The position numbers and the translations under genes were made by a program. Shown here piece after piece: positions 45,286 to 54,273 of a stretch of DNA of 64,000 bases (positions are counted from its first letter, which is position 1; every line of letters starts with the position of its first letter). The DNA is from UBA12191 sp964422295 (GTDB lineage: Bacteria > Planctomycetota > UBA8108 > UBA1146). Below the pieces are notes generated by a model. The model did no database searches. It had not been told where the DNA came from and saw nothing but the letters and a program-made list of their open reading frames with translations. The DNA is taken from positions 1 to 64,000 of the forward strand of contig CAYRAM010000012.1 of assembly GCA_964422295.1 (NCBI GenBank), in the 5' to 3' direction.

Positions 45286-46739
45286 GCTCTCCTCCTGCGG
45301 AAGGCTGCCACCAACAAGCCGCCAGCGAAAGCGGATGCGGGGAGCACGAGGATGCAAGTCCAGAAGAATGAGTTTCTGAATGGAGCAGAGAGTTCGACGA
45401 TGCGTGTCACCGGCTCCTTCCCTGCCGCCAGCGGCAGTCGCTCTCCCGCCGCCCAGCCAAAACAGGAGAGCAGAAATCTGCGGCTGTCACCGCGCCAGAA
45501 CTCTGTCAACACCGGCGTCCAATTGGCGACGACGACCAGTCGACCCTCGCCGACCTCGCTGGCTGCGGCAATGATTTGGGGTCCCGGTGATTCGCCGGGG
45601 TCCCTTTGCGGCATGCGGCCATCCCTCTCCACCCAGGCACCGGCACCGGTGGAGAGCAAAGCAGTCGCACCACCAGAAACCTGCAATGAGCGGGCAAATG
45701 AAAATCGCGCCTCAAGATTCTGTCGGGTAAAGGGAGCCGTGGCAGGATGGGTTGGATTCACATCCCTGCCCATGGCGATGAATGCCGGACGCACGAGTCC
45801 CTGCTCCAGCGGCAATTCCTCAGCGATCAAGCCGGGCCCCGCCGAGATTCCGGCTGCAGCGGCAAGATCTTCGAGCCCGCTGACTCCGCTGCTGGAGAGA
45901 AGTATTGCCACCCCTCCCCCCGATTCCAGGTATCTCTGAATCGATCGGGTGACCGCCGCACCCAGAGGTTCGTAGCCACCCACTCCGCCCGCCACGATCA
46001 CCAGGAGATCGGCATCCTCGGGGACCGATTCGGTCAGCGCCAATCGCACCGGTTCGACCTCTGCACCGCGCGCTTCCAGATCCTTTCGCATGGCAGCCAT
46101 CGAGCTTCTGCGATTCTCCTCCAACAGAGGCTCACCACTGCCCTGGCTGATGTAAATCTTGCTCCAGTCCTGCTTCATCAGTCGTCTCAGTGCCGCTTCG
46201 ATCCCTTCACGACTTTTGTCGACAAGGATTTTTGCAACTCCCTCCGGTTCGAGAACTCCGGGCAAACGAAAGTCCGCCAGCTCTTCGGCAGCAACGGAGA
46301 TTCGCCGGCCGTCATGGAAAAAGTGAATCCGGTCGACATCCGCCTCTTCGAGTGCAGGCAAACGACGAGTCCTCTCTCGCTCCCATTTTTCTCCATCCTG
46401 ATTCACTTCAATCAGGATGGGACGGGCCAACCGGTTCGGATCGACGTGGCTCAACTCTTCGAGCCAGCGAGCAGATTTGAGGAGAATGCGGGTTTTGAGT
46501 CGATCCTCGATGCCAGGTCCGAGATTGAGGGGCAGAACCACTTCGACTTTTCCGGGAAGTCCCCGTATCAACTCCCGATCCGACTCTGTGACCGAGAGAA
46601 CTCCGTCAGAAGTCCAGTCGCTGCGGATCGAGCTGTGAAATACCCATGCATTGATGACGAAGACGCACCAGATCGACAACACCACCTGAGCAGTCACGTG
46701 AATTCGTGCGGACTTCTTCTTGTCAGCGATCACACTCAT
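45282..46739 (-). CDS. GldG-like ABC transporter auxiliary protein
   Basis: 485 residues from ATG 46739, overlapping the permease by 4 bases. N-terminal helix (LSIWCVFVINAWVFH), a large extracytoplasmic domain (DUF7088/GldG-type, with LSVTESDRELIRGLPGKVEVVL and a Rossmann-like core VPEDADLLVIVAGG, IQRYLESGGGVAILL), and a C-terminal helix (SFFWTCILVLPASAFAGGLLV) before a basic tail. Matches the GldG/ABC-type uncharacterised auxiliary component by layout and context. Confidence 0.85.
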   Translation of the reverse strand: MSVIADKKKSARIHVTAQVVLSIWCVFVINAWVFHSSIRSDWTSDGVLSVTESDRELIRGLPGKVEVVLPLNLGPGIEDRLKTRILLKSARWLEELSHVDPNRLARPILIEVNQDGEKWERERTRRLPALEEADVDRIHFFHDGRRISVAAEELADFRLPGVLEPEGVAKILVDKSREGIEAALRRLMKQDWSKIYISQGSGEPLLEENRRSSMAAMRKDLEARGAEVEPVRLALTESVPEDADLLVIVAGGVGGYEPLGAAVTRSIQRYLESGGGVAILLSSSGVSGLEDLAAAAGISAGPGLIAEELPLEQGLVRPAFIAMGRDVNPTHPATAPFTRQNLEARFSFARSLQVSGGATALLSTGAGAWVERDGRMPQRDPGESPGPQIIAAASEVGEGRLVVVANWTPVLTEFWRGDSRRFLLSCFGWAAGERLPLAAGKEPVTRIVELSAPFRNSFFWTCILVLPASAFAGGLLVAAFRRRRA

Positions 46740-47470
46740 GACCATCGCCTCTTCTCAATCACCCGTGTCGCCAAGAACAGTGACAGGGCCGTGAGGCTCG
46801 CCCAAAACACAAGGACCCGGAGATCGAGGATCCCCCTGGACAGCTCGTCAACCATATGATGGATGGCACTGACATGCTCGATCCACAAGAGTTCGATATC
46901 ACCCGGGCGAAACAGATTGTGAAAAAAGTGAAGCATGAAGAGAGCGATATTGATCGTGAACGCGAGCCCTGCTGAGGCGAGGGGATGCGAAGTCAAAGCA
47001 GAGGCCAGGATTCCATTGGCGCAAAATGCTGCACCTATGAAGAAGATTCCGAGGTTTGTCGTCAGCAGTATTCCCGGTTCGACCTGTGAAACCAGCGACA
47101 GTACTCCCCAAAGGGGGAGCAAACAGATCCACAAGGTGGCAAAAAAGATCGCCGCTGCAGCCCACTTGGCTGTGATCACACTGGAATCGGGGATGCCCGT
47201 GACCATCAGGGACTCCAAGGCACCCTGCCTCTGCTCCTCGGCAAGGCTGCGCATCGTTACCAACGGTGGAATCACCAAAAACAGGAACCAAAAAACCAAA
47301 CCTCCATACGAGGAGACCACCAGTTGACGGAGGTCTCCCTGCACCGCCAGAACGGACAGGTACATGTTGGCGCCCATCACGAGCAGAAACAGGACCAGGA
47401 TGATCCACGAAACCGGTGAAACAAAGATGGAAAGAAGCTCCCTGCGCAGGAGGACGATGGATCGTTTCAT
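46736..47470 (-). CDS. ABC-2 type permease (GldF-like)
   Basis: 244 residues from ATG 47470 (ATGA overlap with the ATPase gene). Six membrane helices with the ABC-2 motif ETRSLAEEQRQGALESLMVTG-like (here VTMRSLAEEQRQGALESL), typical of the Nod/Gld exporter class. Works with the ATPase at 47467. Confidence 0.92.
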   Translation of the reverse strand: MKRSIVLLRRELLSIFVSPVSWIILVLFLLVMGANMYLSVLAVQGDLRQLVVSSYGGLVFWFLFLVIPPLVTMRSLAEEQRQGALESLMVTGIPDSSVITAKWAAAAIFFATLWICLLPLWGVLSLVSQVEPGILLTTNLGIFFIGAAFCANGILASALTSHPLASAGLAFTINIALFMLHFFHNLFRPGDIELLWIEHVSAIHHMVDELSRGILDLRVLVFWASLTALSLFLATRVIEKRRWS

Positions 47471-48411
47471 GAATCCTCCACCACCGTTTTCCCGGGGCCG
47501 GTCCATTCGAGGAAGAGCGACTCCAGCGTAGCAGGTTCATTGCGGAGTTCACGAATCACCCAACGGGATTCGAGAGCTTGCTCCCCGATACGAGTCCCCA
47601 GTGGGGAACCGGATTGAAAAATCCAACCATTCTCAACCTTCTGAACTGAAACGATTTCAGGCTGATCCTGAAGCCAGGTGGTCACCGCATCCGTATCGAC
47701 TCCTTCAGAGATTTCAAGATACCAACGTCCCGCCTGTTGGAGCCGTTGTGTCCACGCCTTGCGATCTTCTTCAAGCCGAATGCGTCCCTGACTGATCACG
47801 CAGATCCTGTCGCAGAGCTGTTCGACCTCACCGAGAACATGACTCGACAACAACAGTGTGTGATTCCCCCTCAACTCATCGATCAATTGACGAAACTGTG
47901 AGATCTGGCGGGGGTCGAGCCCACGGCTCGGCTCATCGAGGAGCAACACTGGCGGATCCCCCAAGAGGGCATCCGCCAATCCAACCCGCTGACGATACCC
48001 TTGCGACAAGGTGTCGATGCGGCGCTGACTCATGTCTGTGGCATTGACCGCCCGCAATACCCTGTCGATTTCACGGGAAACGTCTTTTGCAGGGACCTGC
48101 TTCAATCCACATCGAAAGCGCAAGTATTCACCCACTCGCAGTTCCCCTGGAAAAGCCAGATGCTCCGGCAATACTCCCACCCGGGAGCAGGCTCTATGAG
48201 GTTCACGAAGCAGATCGACCCCATCGACCATCACCCTGCGAGTCGCGGGATCAGGCAGGAGCCAAGTGGTCAAAACACGGAATGTACTGGTTTTACCCGC
48301 CCCGTTTTCACCGATAAATCCGGTGACCACCCCGGAGGGAACCTGAAATGTAATTTTATTCAGCGCACGGCGGTCGCCATAGGAAAGGGAAAGTTCCTCT
48401 ATTTCGATCAT
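47467..48411 (-). CDS. ABC transporter ATP-binding protein (GldA-like)
   Basis: 314 residues. Walker A GENGAGKTS, Q-loop region VGVLPEHLAFPGELRVGEYL, signature LSQGYRQRVGLADAL, Walker B VLLLDEPSRGLDP, switch His in LSSHVLGEVEQLCDR, plus a C-terminal extension of about 90 residues. First gene of the five-gene operon 48411-42125. No conserved promoter was identified in the 133 bases before it. Confidence 0.94.
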   Translation of the reverse strand: MIEIEELSLSYGDRRALNKITFQVPSGVVTGFIGENGAGKTSTFRVLTTWLLPDPATRRVMVDGVDLLREPHRACSRVGVLPEHLAFPGELRVGEYLRFRCGLKQVPAKDVSREIDRVLRAVNATDMSQRRIDTLSQGYRQRVGLADALLGDPPVLLLDEPSRGLDPRQISQFRQLIDELRGNHTLLLSSHVLGEVEQLCDRICVISQGRIRLEEDRKAWTQRLQQAGRWYLEISEGVDTDAVTTWLQDQPEIVSVQKVENGWIFQSGSPLGTRIGEQALESRWVIRELRNEPATLESLFLEWTGPGKTVVEDS

Positions 48412-48510
48412 GCTACTGACGTACTCCTGGATCGCTTCAAATCACCTCGGAATGTTGATTTCCGATTCGCTACAGCATACCAAGATTTTCGCCACAGGGT
48501 GGGAATCTGC

Positions 48511-48544
48511 CCGTTGCAATTGGGGGCCTGTTGACGTGCAACGG
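48511..48544. terminator. Inverted repeat directly after rpoN
   Basis: CCGTTGCA (48511-48518) and TGCAACGG (48537-48544), 18-base loop, adjacent to the rpoN stop at 48545. A 12-base palindrome GTCAATATTGAC (48544-48555) covers the stop itself. Possible 3'-end structure separating rpoN from the ABC operon; no T-run. Confidence 0.4.
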
Positions 48545-50098
48545 TCAATATTGACGACGTTCACGGGAAGAGGGAATATCCTCTGCTTCGCGATATTTGG
48601 TCACGGTTCTGCGTGAAATCCTGACTCCTGACTTTTCCAACTCCTTGACGATGGCGGCATCACTCAAGGGTTTACGCGGATTTTCAGATGCGACCAATTC
48701 CTTGATTCTTGCGATGACTCCTCCGCGCGACTCCTCTGCACCATCGTCCCTGACCGTTCCACCGCTGAAGAGACTGCGCAATTCCCGCAACATGCCCGGG
48801 GATTGAAACCACTTTCCGGAGATGGCTCTGCTGACCGTAGAGACGTTGACACCGATGGCGTCAGCGACGTCCTGCATTCGCATCGGCGACAAAAATCGAT
48901 CCCCATCACTGAAAAATTTCTGTTGCCGCTGAAGAATCTCCTCGGCAACCCTCTGAAGGGTGGAGTTTCGCTGCTGAACAGCCCCCATCAACCATTCTGC
49001 ATTTTCGATATGCTTGCGCAGATATTTTCGCAGTTCCGGATCTTTTTTCGCACCTTGGAGCAATTCTCGATAGTGGGGAGAGATTCTCAGACGGGGTGTT
49101 GCCTGACCACCGGCCTCTACTTTGAATGCCCCATTCGAATCCCTTTCGATCAAAATGTCGGGGACGATCCTCGGATTGACGGTCTGAACAAAGTGACGCC
49201 CGGGATTCGGCTCAAGGGAACGAATCACCTCCACGGCATTTTTGACAGCTTCGAGACTTCTCCCCGTCGACTTGGCGATGTGCGGCAATCGATTTTTTGC
49301 CAAATCATCGAGGTGCAGTCGCACCAGTAATTCTTCAAATTGGTTTTCTCCCGGGTCTCGTTGCAATTGCAAACACAAGCAATCGACAAGATCTTCTGCT
49401 CCCACCCCCGCTGGGTCCAATCTCTGAACCATGTGCAAAGCATCTTGCCATTCCGCATCCGATGGGGTGATTTCACCCAATCGGGGATCACTGTCTGCGG
49501 CGTGGATGCCATCCCCAATCGCCTTAGAGATCTCGGCAAGGGAGTGCAGTTGCCAGCCCCTCTCATCCAGATTGAAGATGATCTCCTCACAGAGAGCACG
49601 CTGCCGATCACTGAGGATTGAATTCATGCGCAGCTGGGCGAGAAGATTGTCCGCCAGCGATTCCGATGGGCCCTCGACATGGTCCACCCACTCATACTCT
49701 TCATCTCCGCCAGCAAGGCTTGATTTCCGTCCCGGAGAGGACTCGGCCCAAAAGTCGGACTGTTGCAGCTCGTGGAGTTGTTCATAGCGTTCCCCCAGAT
49801 CGCGCAACTCTTCCAGATCCCGGAGCTCGCCAGCATCTTCGCGGGGCTCACCATCTCCATCGACCGCATCTGCGGGGGTATCCGTGGCGCGATCTTGAGC
49901 CGAATCCTTGCCACCTTCCCCATCTTCTGCAGATTCCCCCTCCTCCCTTTCGAGGGCGACATTCGATTCCAATTCCTCGTTGATGCGCTCCTCCAACTGC
50001 TGCTGATTGAGAACGAGGATCTCCATCGACTGGATCATCTGCGGCGAGAGGATCTGCTTCTGTGTCTGTTGCTGGAACAACCCGGTATCCAGTCTCAT
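48545..50098 (-). CDS. rpoN: RNA polymerase sigma-54 factor
   Basis: 517 residues from ATG 50098 (GAGGAGA six bases upstream); ATG 50116 has no good ribosome site. Gln-rich activator-interacting region (FQQQTQKQILSPQMIQSMEILVLNQQQLEERI), an acidic linker (about 50-120), core-binding domain, helix-turn-helix (MQDVADAIGVNVSTVSRAISGKW) and the RpoN box SRRTVTKYREAEDIPSS near the C-terminus. Directs transcription with enhancer-binding proteins. None is in the window. Confidence 0.97.
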   Translation of the reverse strand: MRLDTGLFQQQTQKQILSPQMIQSMEILVLNQQQLEERINEELESNVALEREEGESAEDGEGGKDSAQDRATDTPADAVDGDGEPREDAGELRDLEELRDLGERYEQLHELQQSDFWAESSPGRKSSLAGGDEEYEWVDHVEGPSESLADNLLAQLRMNSILSDRQRALCEEIIFNLDERGWQLHSLAEISKAIGDGIHAADSDPRLGEITPSDAEWQDALHMVQRLDPAGVGAEDLVDCLCLQLQRDPGENQFEELLVRLHLDDLAKNRLPHIAKSTGRSLEAVKNAVEVIRSLEPNPGRHFVQTVNPRIVPDILIERDSNGAFKVEAGGQATPRLRISPHYRELLQGAKKDPELRKYLRKHIENAEWLMGAVQQRNSTLQRVAEEILQRQQKFFSDGDRFLSPMRMQDVADAIGVNVSTVSRAISGKWFQSPGMLRELRSLFSGGTVRDDGAEESRGGVIARIKELVASENPRKPLSDAAIVKELEKSGVRISRRTVTKYREAEDIPSSRERRQY

Positions 50099-50293
50099 CG
50101 GCAGTCTCCTCTCCATGGTCGGTATTTGGCGCGGGCAGGGGACCTGTCGCAGGGCCCCGATAGCCCCGGGTAGAAAAACCAGGCCCCCAGAGCCAAAACG
50201 GCCTGAAAGTTGCTATGAATCCCAATTAAGCGCAACTTATGCCCTGTTTGCGGACACAAGTGACGGTAAATTAAGGATCTACGACAATTCTCG

Positions 50294-50321
50294 ATGATAC
50301 GGCATTGTTTATGCTAGTCAA
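50294..50321 (-). promoter_or_regulatory. Candidate sigma-70 promoter for rpoN
   Basis: TTGACT (50321-50316), 16-base spacer, TATCAT (50299-50294) on the minus strand. Start would be near 50287, giving a leader of about 190 bases. It lies just after the lnt stop (50345), so rpoN is probably transcribed independently of lnt. Confidence 0.5.
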
Positions 50322-50344
50322 GTGTGGAAGTCCTCGGCACCTCT

Positions 50345-52120
50345 TCAGGAATTCCTGATCTCTGCGGGGAGCGGTCTGCGAAAGCGCCGCCAAATCCCCG
50401 CTCCCACCCATATCGCACCCAGAATCGGGGCCCAGCCCTGTGGCCACCCCAGATAAGGACCTTTTTGCAGATCAGGGTCTCCCATGAGCCGAACCTGCAG
50501 GATCCCGCGTACGCCTACCTCGGCAGCCAGGGAAACTTCACCGGATACGTTCCAGGATTGCCAAGATGTCCAACCCTGCTGCGGATACCAGCGCCTGCTG
50601 GCGATCAAGGTCCTCGAGCCGTGACTCCTTGGATCGAAAGCGACGGTGTGACCCGCATTGGTGCACCGAAGCAAGGGCAACCCCGATTCGATGCTCCGCG
50701 ATCGCTGTAACTGAAGATGTTGTGCAGGCTCGACATAATTTCCATACCACAGATCTTCCGTGACGTTGACGTGCCACAGCGCACCCCTCGATTGCAATCC
50801 GGAAGAGATTCCTGGCAGGAGCCCTTCGTAACAGATCGATACTCCGAAGGGTTCCCTTTCATTTTTGGTTTTGAAGAGAATCGGATCTTCGCCAGCGACC
50901 ATACTGGTGATGGGAGGCTTCCAACCGAGCGCCTCAAAGATCGGCTCTCCAGGGATCACTTCGCCAAAGGGAACCAGTTCCTTTTTGAATCCGATCTCGA
51001 CCTGCGGCAGTGGCTGATTCTGATCGCCACTGGATGGAGAAATCAATGCTACCGCATTGGAATACCCTTCTGCAGAGTGGTGAAGCACTCCCCCCAAGAG
51101 GGGTTTTTGCAGCCAGGACCCCGCCCACAACTGGAGGCTCCTGGAGTCGTGAACTCCCGGTAACGCCGCTTCGGGAAGGACGATCAACTCGTCATCGCAG
51201 AAGTCTGCGGGGAGCGAGTTTTGTGCCTCCTCGATCAACTGTTTGATCTGCCGATCGATGATCGGCGCAGATTGCCCATGGCGCATTTCCAACGGCATTG
51301 CCGGCTGAATCAGCGAGACGATCACACCTTTGCGATCCCCATCGGTGGAGATGGAAGACTCATCAGAGGTCAGCGGCAGGATGGTCAGGAGAGCCACAAG
51401 CAAACAGGGCAACATCAGCCAAACTCTGCTCCAGACCTGAATTCTCTTGTTGCCATCGAAGAAATTAAAAACCAGTGGAAAGGTGTGGGCCGCCAGAAAA
51501 CCCGATCCTGCGATGACCAGGCTCGCCACTTCGACCCCCCACTGACGCAAGAGAATCCATGCGACAGACGGTTCGGTGGAAGCCAATCCCGATCCGATGG
51601 ACCATGGAAAGAGTCGTGGCCACCAGGCTTCGTAGAGAGCGACAAAGATGACGATACCGAGACACCGCCAAATCCGCTGGCGGGTGCCCGGTGCGTCCGG
51701 TGCGAGGCTGATCAGGGCGAGACAGATCCCCCAACCCAGACTTGAGAGGGGCCACCACAGAAGAAACAAACCGATCCCGGCCAACCAGGCGGTCGTCGAA
51801 CCGGGATCCCCGAGAACAAAGATACCGATGTAATTTTTGGCTGCGAGGGCGATCCAGGGCAAGGATGCCCCCTGAACTCCGAGTCCAAAGAACCAGCCGA
51901 AGAGAAGCGATTTGCGAAAACCACAGCGATCGGTGACCAACGCCAGAAGCATGAATGAAAAAGGCATCAGCAGAGAGAGGCCCCAAGGCTCAAATCCCAG
52001 GGGAACCATGATGCCGGCCACCAGGGCGATCAGTATGTGGGAGCGTGAGACTCGGTACTCATCGGGTCCTGGCGGGGGCGGCTCTTCCCCTGACCTGGGG
52101 GCCGAAAGTTCCCTGTCCAT
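50345..52120 (-). CDS. lnt: Apolipoprotein N-acyltransferase Lnt
   Basis: 591 residues. Transfers the third acyl chain to lipoproteins at the periplasmic side of the inner membrane. About seven N-terminal helices, then a nitrilase-like domain with the triad E (LPEAALPG), K (FKKELVPFGE) and C (VSICYEGLLP), and NVTEDLWYGNYVEPAQHLQL. C-terminal helix (APILGAIWVGAGIWRRF). Supports a lipoprotein-rich Gram-negative envelope. Confidence 0.95.
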   Translation of the reverse strand: MDRELSAPRSGEEPPPPGPDEYRVSRSHILIALVAGIMVPLGFEPWGLSLLMPFSFMLLALVTDRCGFRKSLLFGWFFGLGVQGASLPWIALAAKNYIGIFVLGDPGSTTAWLAGIGLFLLWWPLSSLGWGICLALISLAPDAPGTRQRIWRCLGIVIFVALYEAWWPRLFPWSIGSGLASTEPSVAWILLRQWGVEVASLVIAGSGFLAAHTFPLVFNFFDGNKRIQVWSRVWLMLPCLLVALLTILPLTSDESSISTDGDRKGVIVSLIQPAMPLEMRHGQSAPIIDRQIKQLIEEAQNSLPADFCDDELIVLPEAALPGVHDSRSLQLWAGSWLQKPLLGGVLHHSAEGYSNAVALISPSSGDQNQPLPQVEIGFKKELVPFGEVIPGEPIFEALGWKPPITSMVAGEDPILFKTKNEREPFGVSICYEGLLPGISSGLQSRGALWHVNVTEDLWYGNYVEPAQHLQLQRSRSIESGLPLLRCTNAGHTVAFDPRSHGSRTLIASRRWYPQQGWTSWQSWNVSGEVSLAAEVGVRGILQVRLMGDPDLQKGPYLGWPQGWAPILGAIWVGAGIWRRFRRPLPAEIRNS

Positions 52121-52132
52121 GATGGGCCCCCT

Positions 52133-52174
52133 TCTTCGCTGCCTATTCTTCGCTGCCTATTCTTCGCTGCCTAT
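52133..52174. repeat. 14-bp tandem repeat, three perfect copies
   Basis: Unit TCTTCGCTGCCTAT at 52133, 52147 and 52161, just upstream of the lnt start (minus strand). The remaining non-coding stretch to 52472 (about 300 bases between the divergent lnt and rpsU genes) shows no gene; frames there overlap rpsU in another phase. Confidence 0.9.
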
Positions 52175-52472
52175 TTTCCGGTGAGTCCCGGGCTCACTCC
52201 CATGAATGCTCCCCGGTAAGCCCTCGGGGAGGATCCTGCGGCTTTCCGGAGGATCTGTCCAGTGCCGAATCGGGGTGGATACGGCAAGAAGTTCCACCAA
52301 TCTTCTGCTTCCCTTGCCACACAATCGGCTTTCCTCTACAATTTCCTTTTGCCTCGAATTTGGCCGAAAGCAGTTTTCGGAATCGCAACGGGGGCTGGAA
52401 CCGCCGGATGGGATCCGGAGTAATCGCAGGAGATTTCCTGCTTCTCACCCCGGTGAGAGAAAGAGGACCGAC

Positions 52473-52700
52473 TTGATCCGAGTGACACTGCGAAGTGGGG
52501 AAACCCCAGAAAAGTTGCTGCAACGTTTCAAGAGAACCGTCGCCAAAGAGGGACTTCTCAAGGAAATCAAAAAGAGAAGCTTTTACGAGAAGCCGTCGGA
52601 AGAGAAGCGTCGGAAGCAGCGGGAGTTTGAAAAATTGATGCGCAAGAAAGATCGCAAGATCAGCATCAAGGAAACCCGCAGAAAGCATCGGCGCCGCTAG
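52473..52700 (+). CDS. rpsU: 30S ribosomal protein S21 (bS21)
   Basis: 75 residues from TTG 52473 with AAGAGGA upstream. Lys/Arg-rich: IRVTLRSGETPEKLLQRFKR, KEGLLKEIKKRSFYEKPSE and basic tail. A longer frame from 52206 is not credible, and the opposite-strand frame 52194-52688 is its shadow. bS21 assists 30S start-site selection. Confidence 0.93.
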   Translation: MIRVTLRSGETPEKLLQRFKRTVAKEGLLKEIKKRSFYEKPSEEKRRKQREFEKLMRKKDRKISIKETRRKHRRR

Positions 52701-52762
52701 CCCGGACGCTGGACCCGATTCTTGGACAACTCATGGACGAGATGACTCTGAGAATCCGTTTC

Positions 52763-52822
52763 CCATATCACTGATTCCCGTATCGCTGATTCTTATTTTA
52801 CTGATTCCCCTATCAATGATGC
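52763..52822. repeat. 15-bp degenerate tandem repeat, four copies
   Basis: Units at 52763, 52778, 52793 and 52808, of the type CC(A/G)TATC(A/G)CTGATTC with drift. They lie in the rpsU-inositol synthase space (52701-52844), ending 22 bases before the start codon, so any promoter there must overlap them. Confidence 0.75.
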
Positions 52823-52844
52823 ACTATCAAGGAGAGGCTGACGG

Positions 52845-54038
52845 ATGAGCAAGATTGGTCTGTGGCTCGTCGGAGCCCGGGGGGGTGTCTCCACCACCGT
52901 CTGCGCCGGTCTCTCTGCACTGGTTCGAAACCTAACCCCGACCACGGGACTGATCACTGAACACCCCGAACTGGCGAGATGTCACCTCCCAGCGCTCTCT
53001 GATTTCGTCATCGGCGGACATGAGGTTCGTCCCGGTTCCCTCTTGGAAAGTGCGCGGGAAATCGAAGCCGATTCTGGAAGCCTGCCCCATCATCTCATCG
53101 AATCTGTTCGTGAGGATCTCGACCAAATCGACAGCAACATTCAGCCAGGAATTCTCGTCAATGCCGGAGAGGCCATCAACGAGCTGGGTGCTCATCATTC
53201 TGTCAGCCCCTCTCAATCTCCTGCAGAAGCGCTTGAGAGAATCACTGCGGACCTGAAACAATTTCAACAGCAGCACCGGTTGAGCGGTCTAGTCGTCGTC
53301 AACCTTTCATCCACAGAACCGCCGCTGCCCCAGTATGAGGCCCATGCTTCAGCTGCGGCGCTGCGCGAGGCACTTCAGAGTGGCGACGAAAGCGTGTTTC
53401 GATCGAGCACCCTGTATGCCGCGGCAGCGGCTGATGCGGGTGCATCATTCGTCAACTTTACCCCTTCAACTTCCGCTCTCATTCCGGCAACCCGGCAGAT
53501 GTTGGAGGAGGCCAATTGCGCATATTGTGGCAGTGACGGTAAGACCGGTGAAACTCTCGTCAAGTCAGCTCTTGCACCGATGTTTGCACAGCGCGCTCTT
53601 CAAGTGATGAGTTGGCAAAGTTACAACATGCTCGGCGACCGGGATGGGGAGATTCTTGCCCACTCTGAAAATCGCACCAGCAAGATCGCCTCAAAAGGAG
53701 AGTTGTTGCAACAGATCCTCGGGAGCGAGATACACAGTCAAGTCAGAATCGATTTCGTTCCCAGCCTCGGCGACAACAAAACCGCATGGGACTTGATCCA
53801 CTATCGCGGATTCCTCGATCACCGCATGACGATGCAGTTTACCTGGCAAGGCTGCGATGCGATTTTGGCCGCTCCTCTGGTGATCGACTTGGCTCGCCTG
53901 CTCGCCCATGCCCAGAGCAGAGGTGAATCAGGATTGCAAAAATACTGCGCTCTCTTCTTCAAGAGCCCTATCGATGGCACTGAGCACGCACTCTCTGCAC
54001 AGTTTGACGCCCTCATCCACCAAGCCAAAAAGTGGTGA
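52845..54038 (+). CDS. Inositol-1-phosphate synthase family protein
   Basis: 397 residues. Converts glucose-6-phosphate to 1D-myo-inositol 3-phosphate with bound NAD. Rossmann loop at the N-terminus (GLWLVGARGGVSTT), GSDGKTGETLVKS, LGDRDGEIL, NRTSKIASK, VPSLGDNKTAWDLI and CDAILAAPLVIDLARLL match the MIPS family. ATG 52845 follows AAGGAGAGG. Inositol could feed phosphatidylinositol-type lipids or a redox buffer; no partner gene is nearby. Confidence 0.92.
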   Translation: MSKIGLWLVGARGGVSTTVCAGLSALVRNLTPTTGLITEHPELARCHLPALSDFVIGGHEVRPGSLLESAREIEADSGSLPHHLIESVREDLDQIDSNIQPGILVNAGEAINELGAHHSVSPSQSPAEALERITADLKQFQQQHRLSGLVVVNLSSTEPPLPQYEAHASAAALREALQSGDESVFRSSTLYAAAAADAGASFVNFTPSTSALIPATRQMLEEANCAYCGSDGKTGETLVKSALAPMFAQRALQVMSWQSYNMLGDRDGEILAHSENRTSKIASKGELLQQILGSEIHSQVRIDFVPSLGDNKTAWDLIHYRGFLDHRMTMQFTWQGCDAILAAPLVIDLARLLAHAQSRGESGLQKYCALFFKSPIDGTEHALSAQFDALIHQAKKW

Positions 54039-54207
54039 TCGATGAGAGCGGGCCCTTCCCAATGCTCTTGAGCCTCCACGGCGACATCTCGTCAACCGGA
54101 TCCCTTCCTCGGCATCCCAACTTGATCCTCAGTGGGTGAGTTTCCGCCGAAGATATTTGTGAGTTTCCGTCGGCGACAGCGGTGCCCGGAGTTCAAAAGT
54201 CCCGCAC

Positions 54208-54249
54208 AAAAAAAGAGGCGCCGCTGGTAGAGGATACCAGGAGCGCCTC
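54208..54249 (-). terminator. Strong intrinsic terminator (minus strand)
   Basis: GAGGCGC (54215-54221) pairs with GCGCCTC (54243-54249); inner CTGGTA/TACCAG (54224-54229/54235-54240) extends the stem around a 5-base loop. Read on the minus strand it is followed by seven T (54214-54208). Best intrinsic terminator of the window. Confidence 0.85.
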
Positions 54250-54269
54250 ATGGGCTCTGAAAGGTGGGA
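54208..54269 (-). ncRNA. Candidate small RNA, about 60 nt
   Basis: A near-consensus promoter at 54274-54302 predicts a start near 54267-54270, and the intrinsic terminator ends transcription at about 54208. The transcript would be about 20 unpaired bases plus the terminator hairpin. No conserved protein start fits: an ATG at 54251 opens a 40-codon frame (to 54129) whose composition is unconvincing and which passes through the terminator. The 536-base non-coding space 54039-54574 holds nothing else recognised. Confidence 0.55.
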
Positions 54270-54273
54270 TTGC

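Noticed and set aside
52194..52688. 164-codon minus-strand frame
   Set aside because: Antisense to bS21, which is certain.
54129..54251. 40-codon frame starting inside the terminator
   Set aside because: It runs through a strong terminator and its T-run; composition looks like non-coding, and no homology was recognised. A leader peptide remains a remote option.
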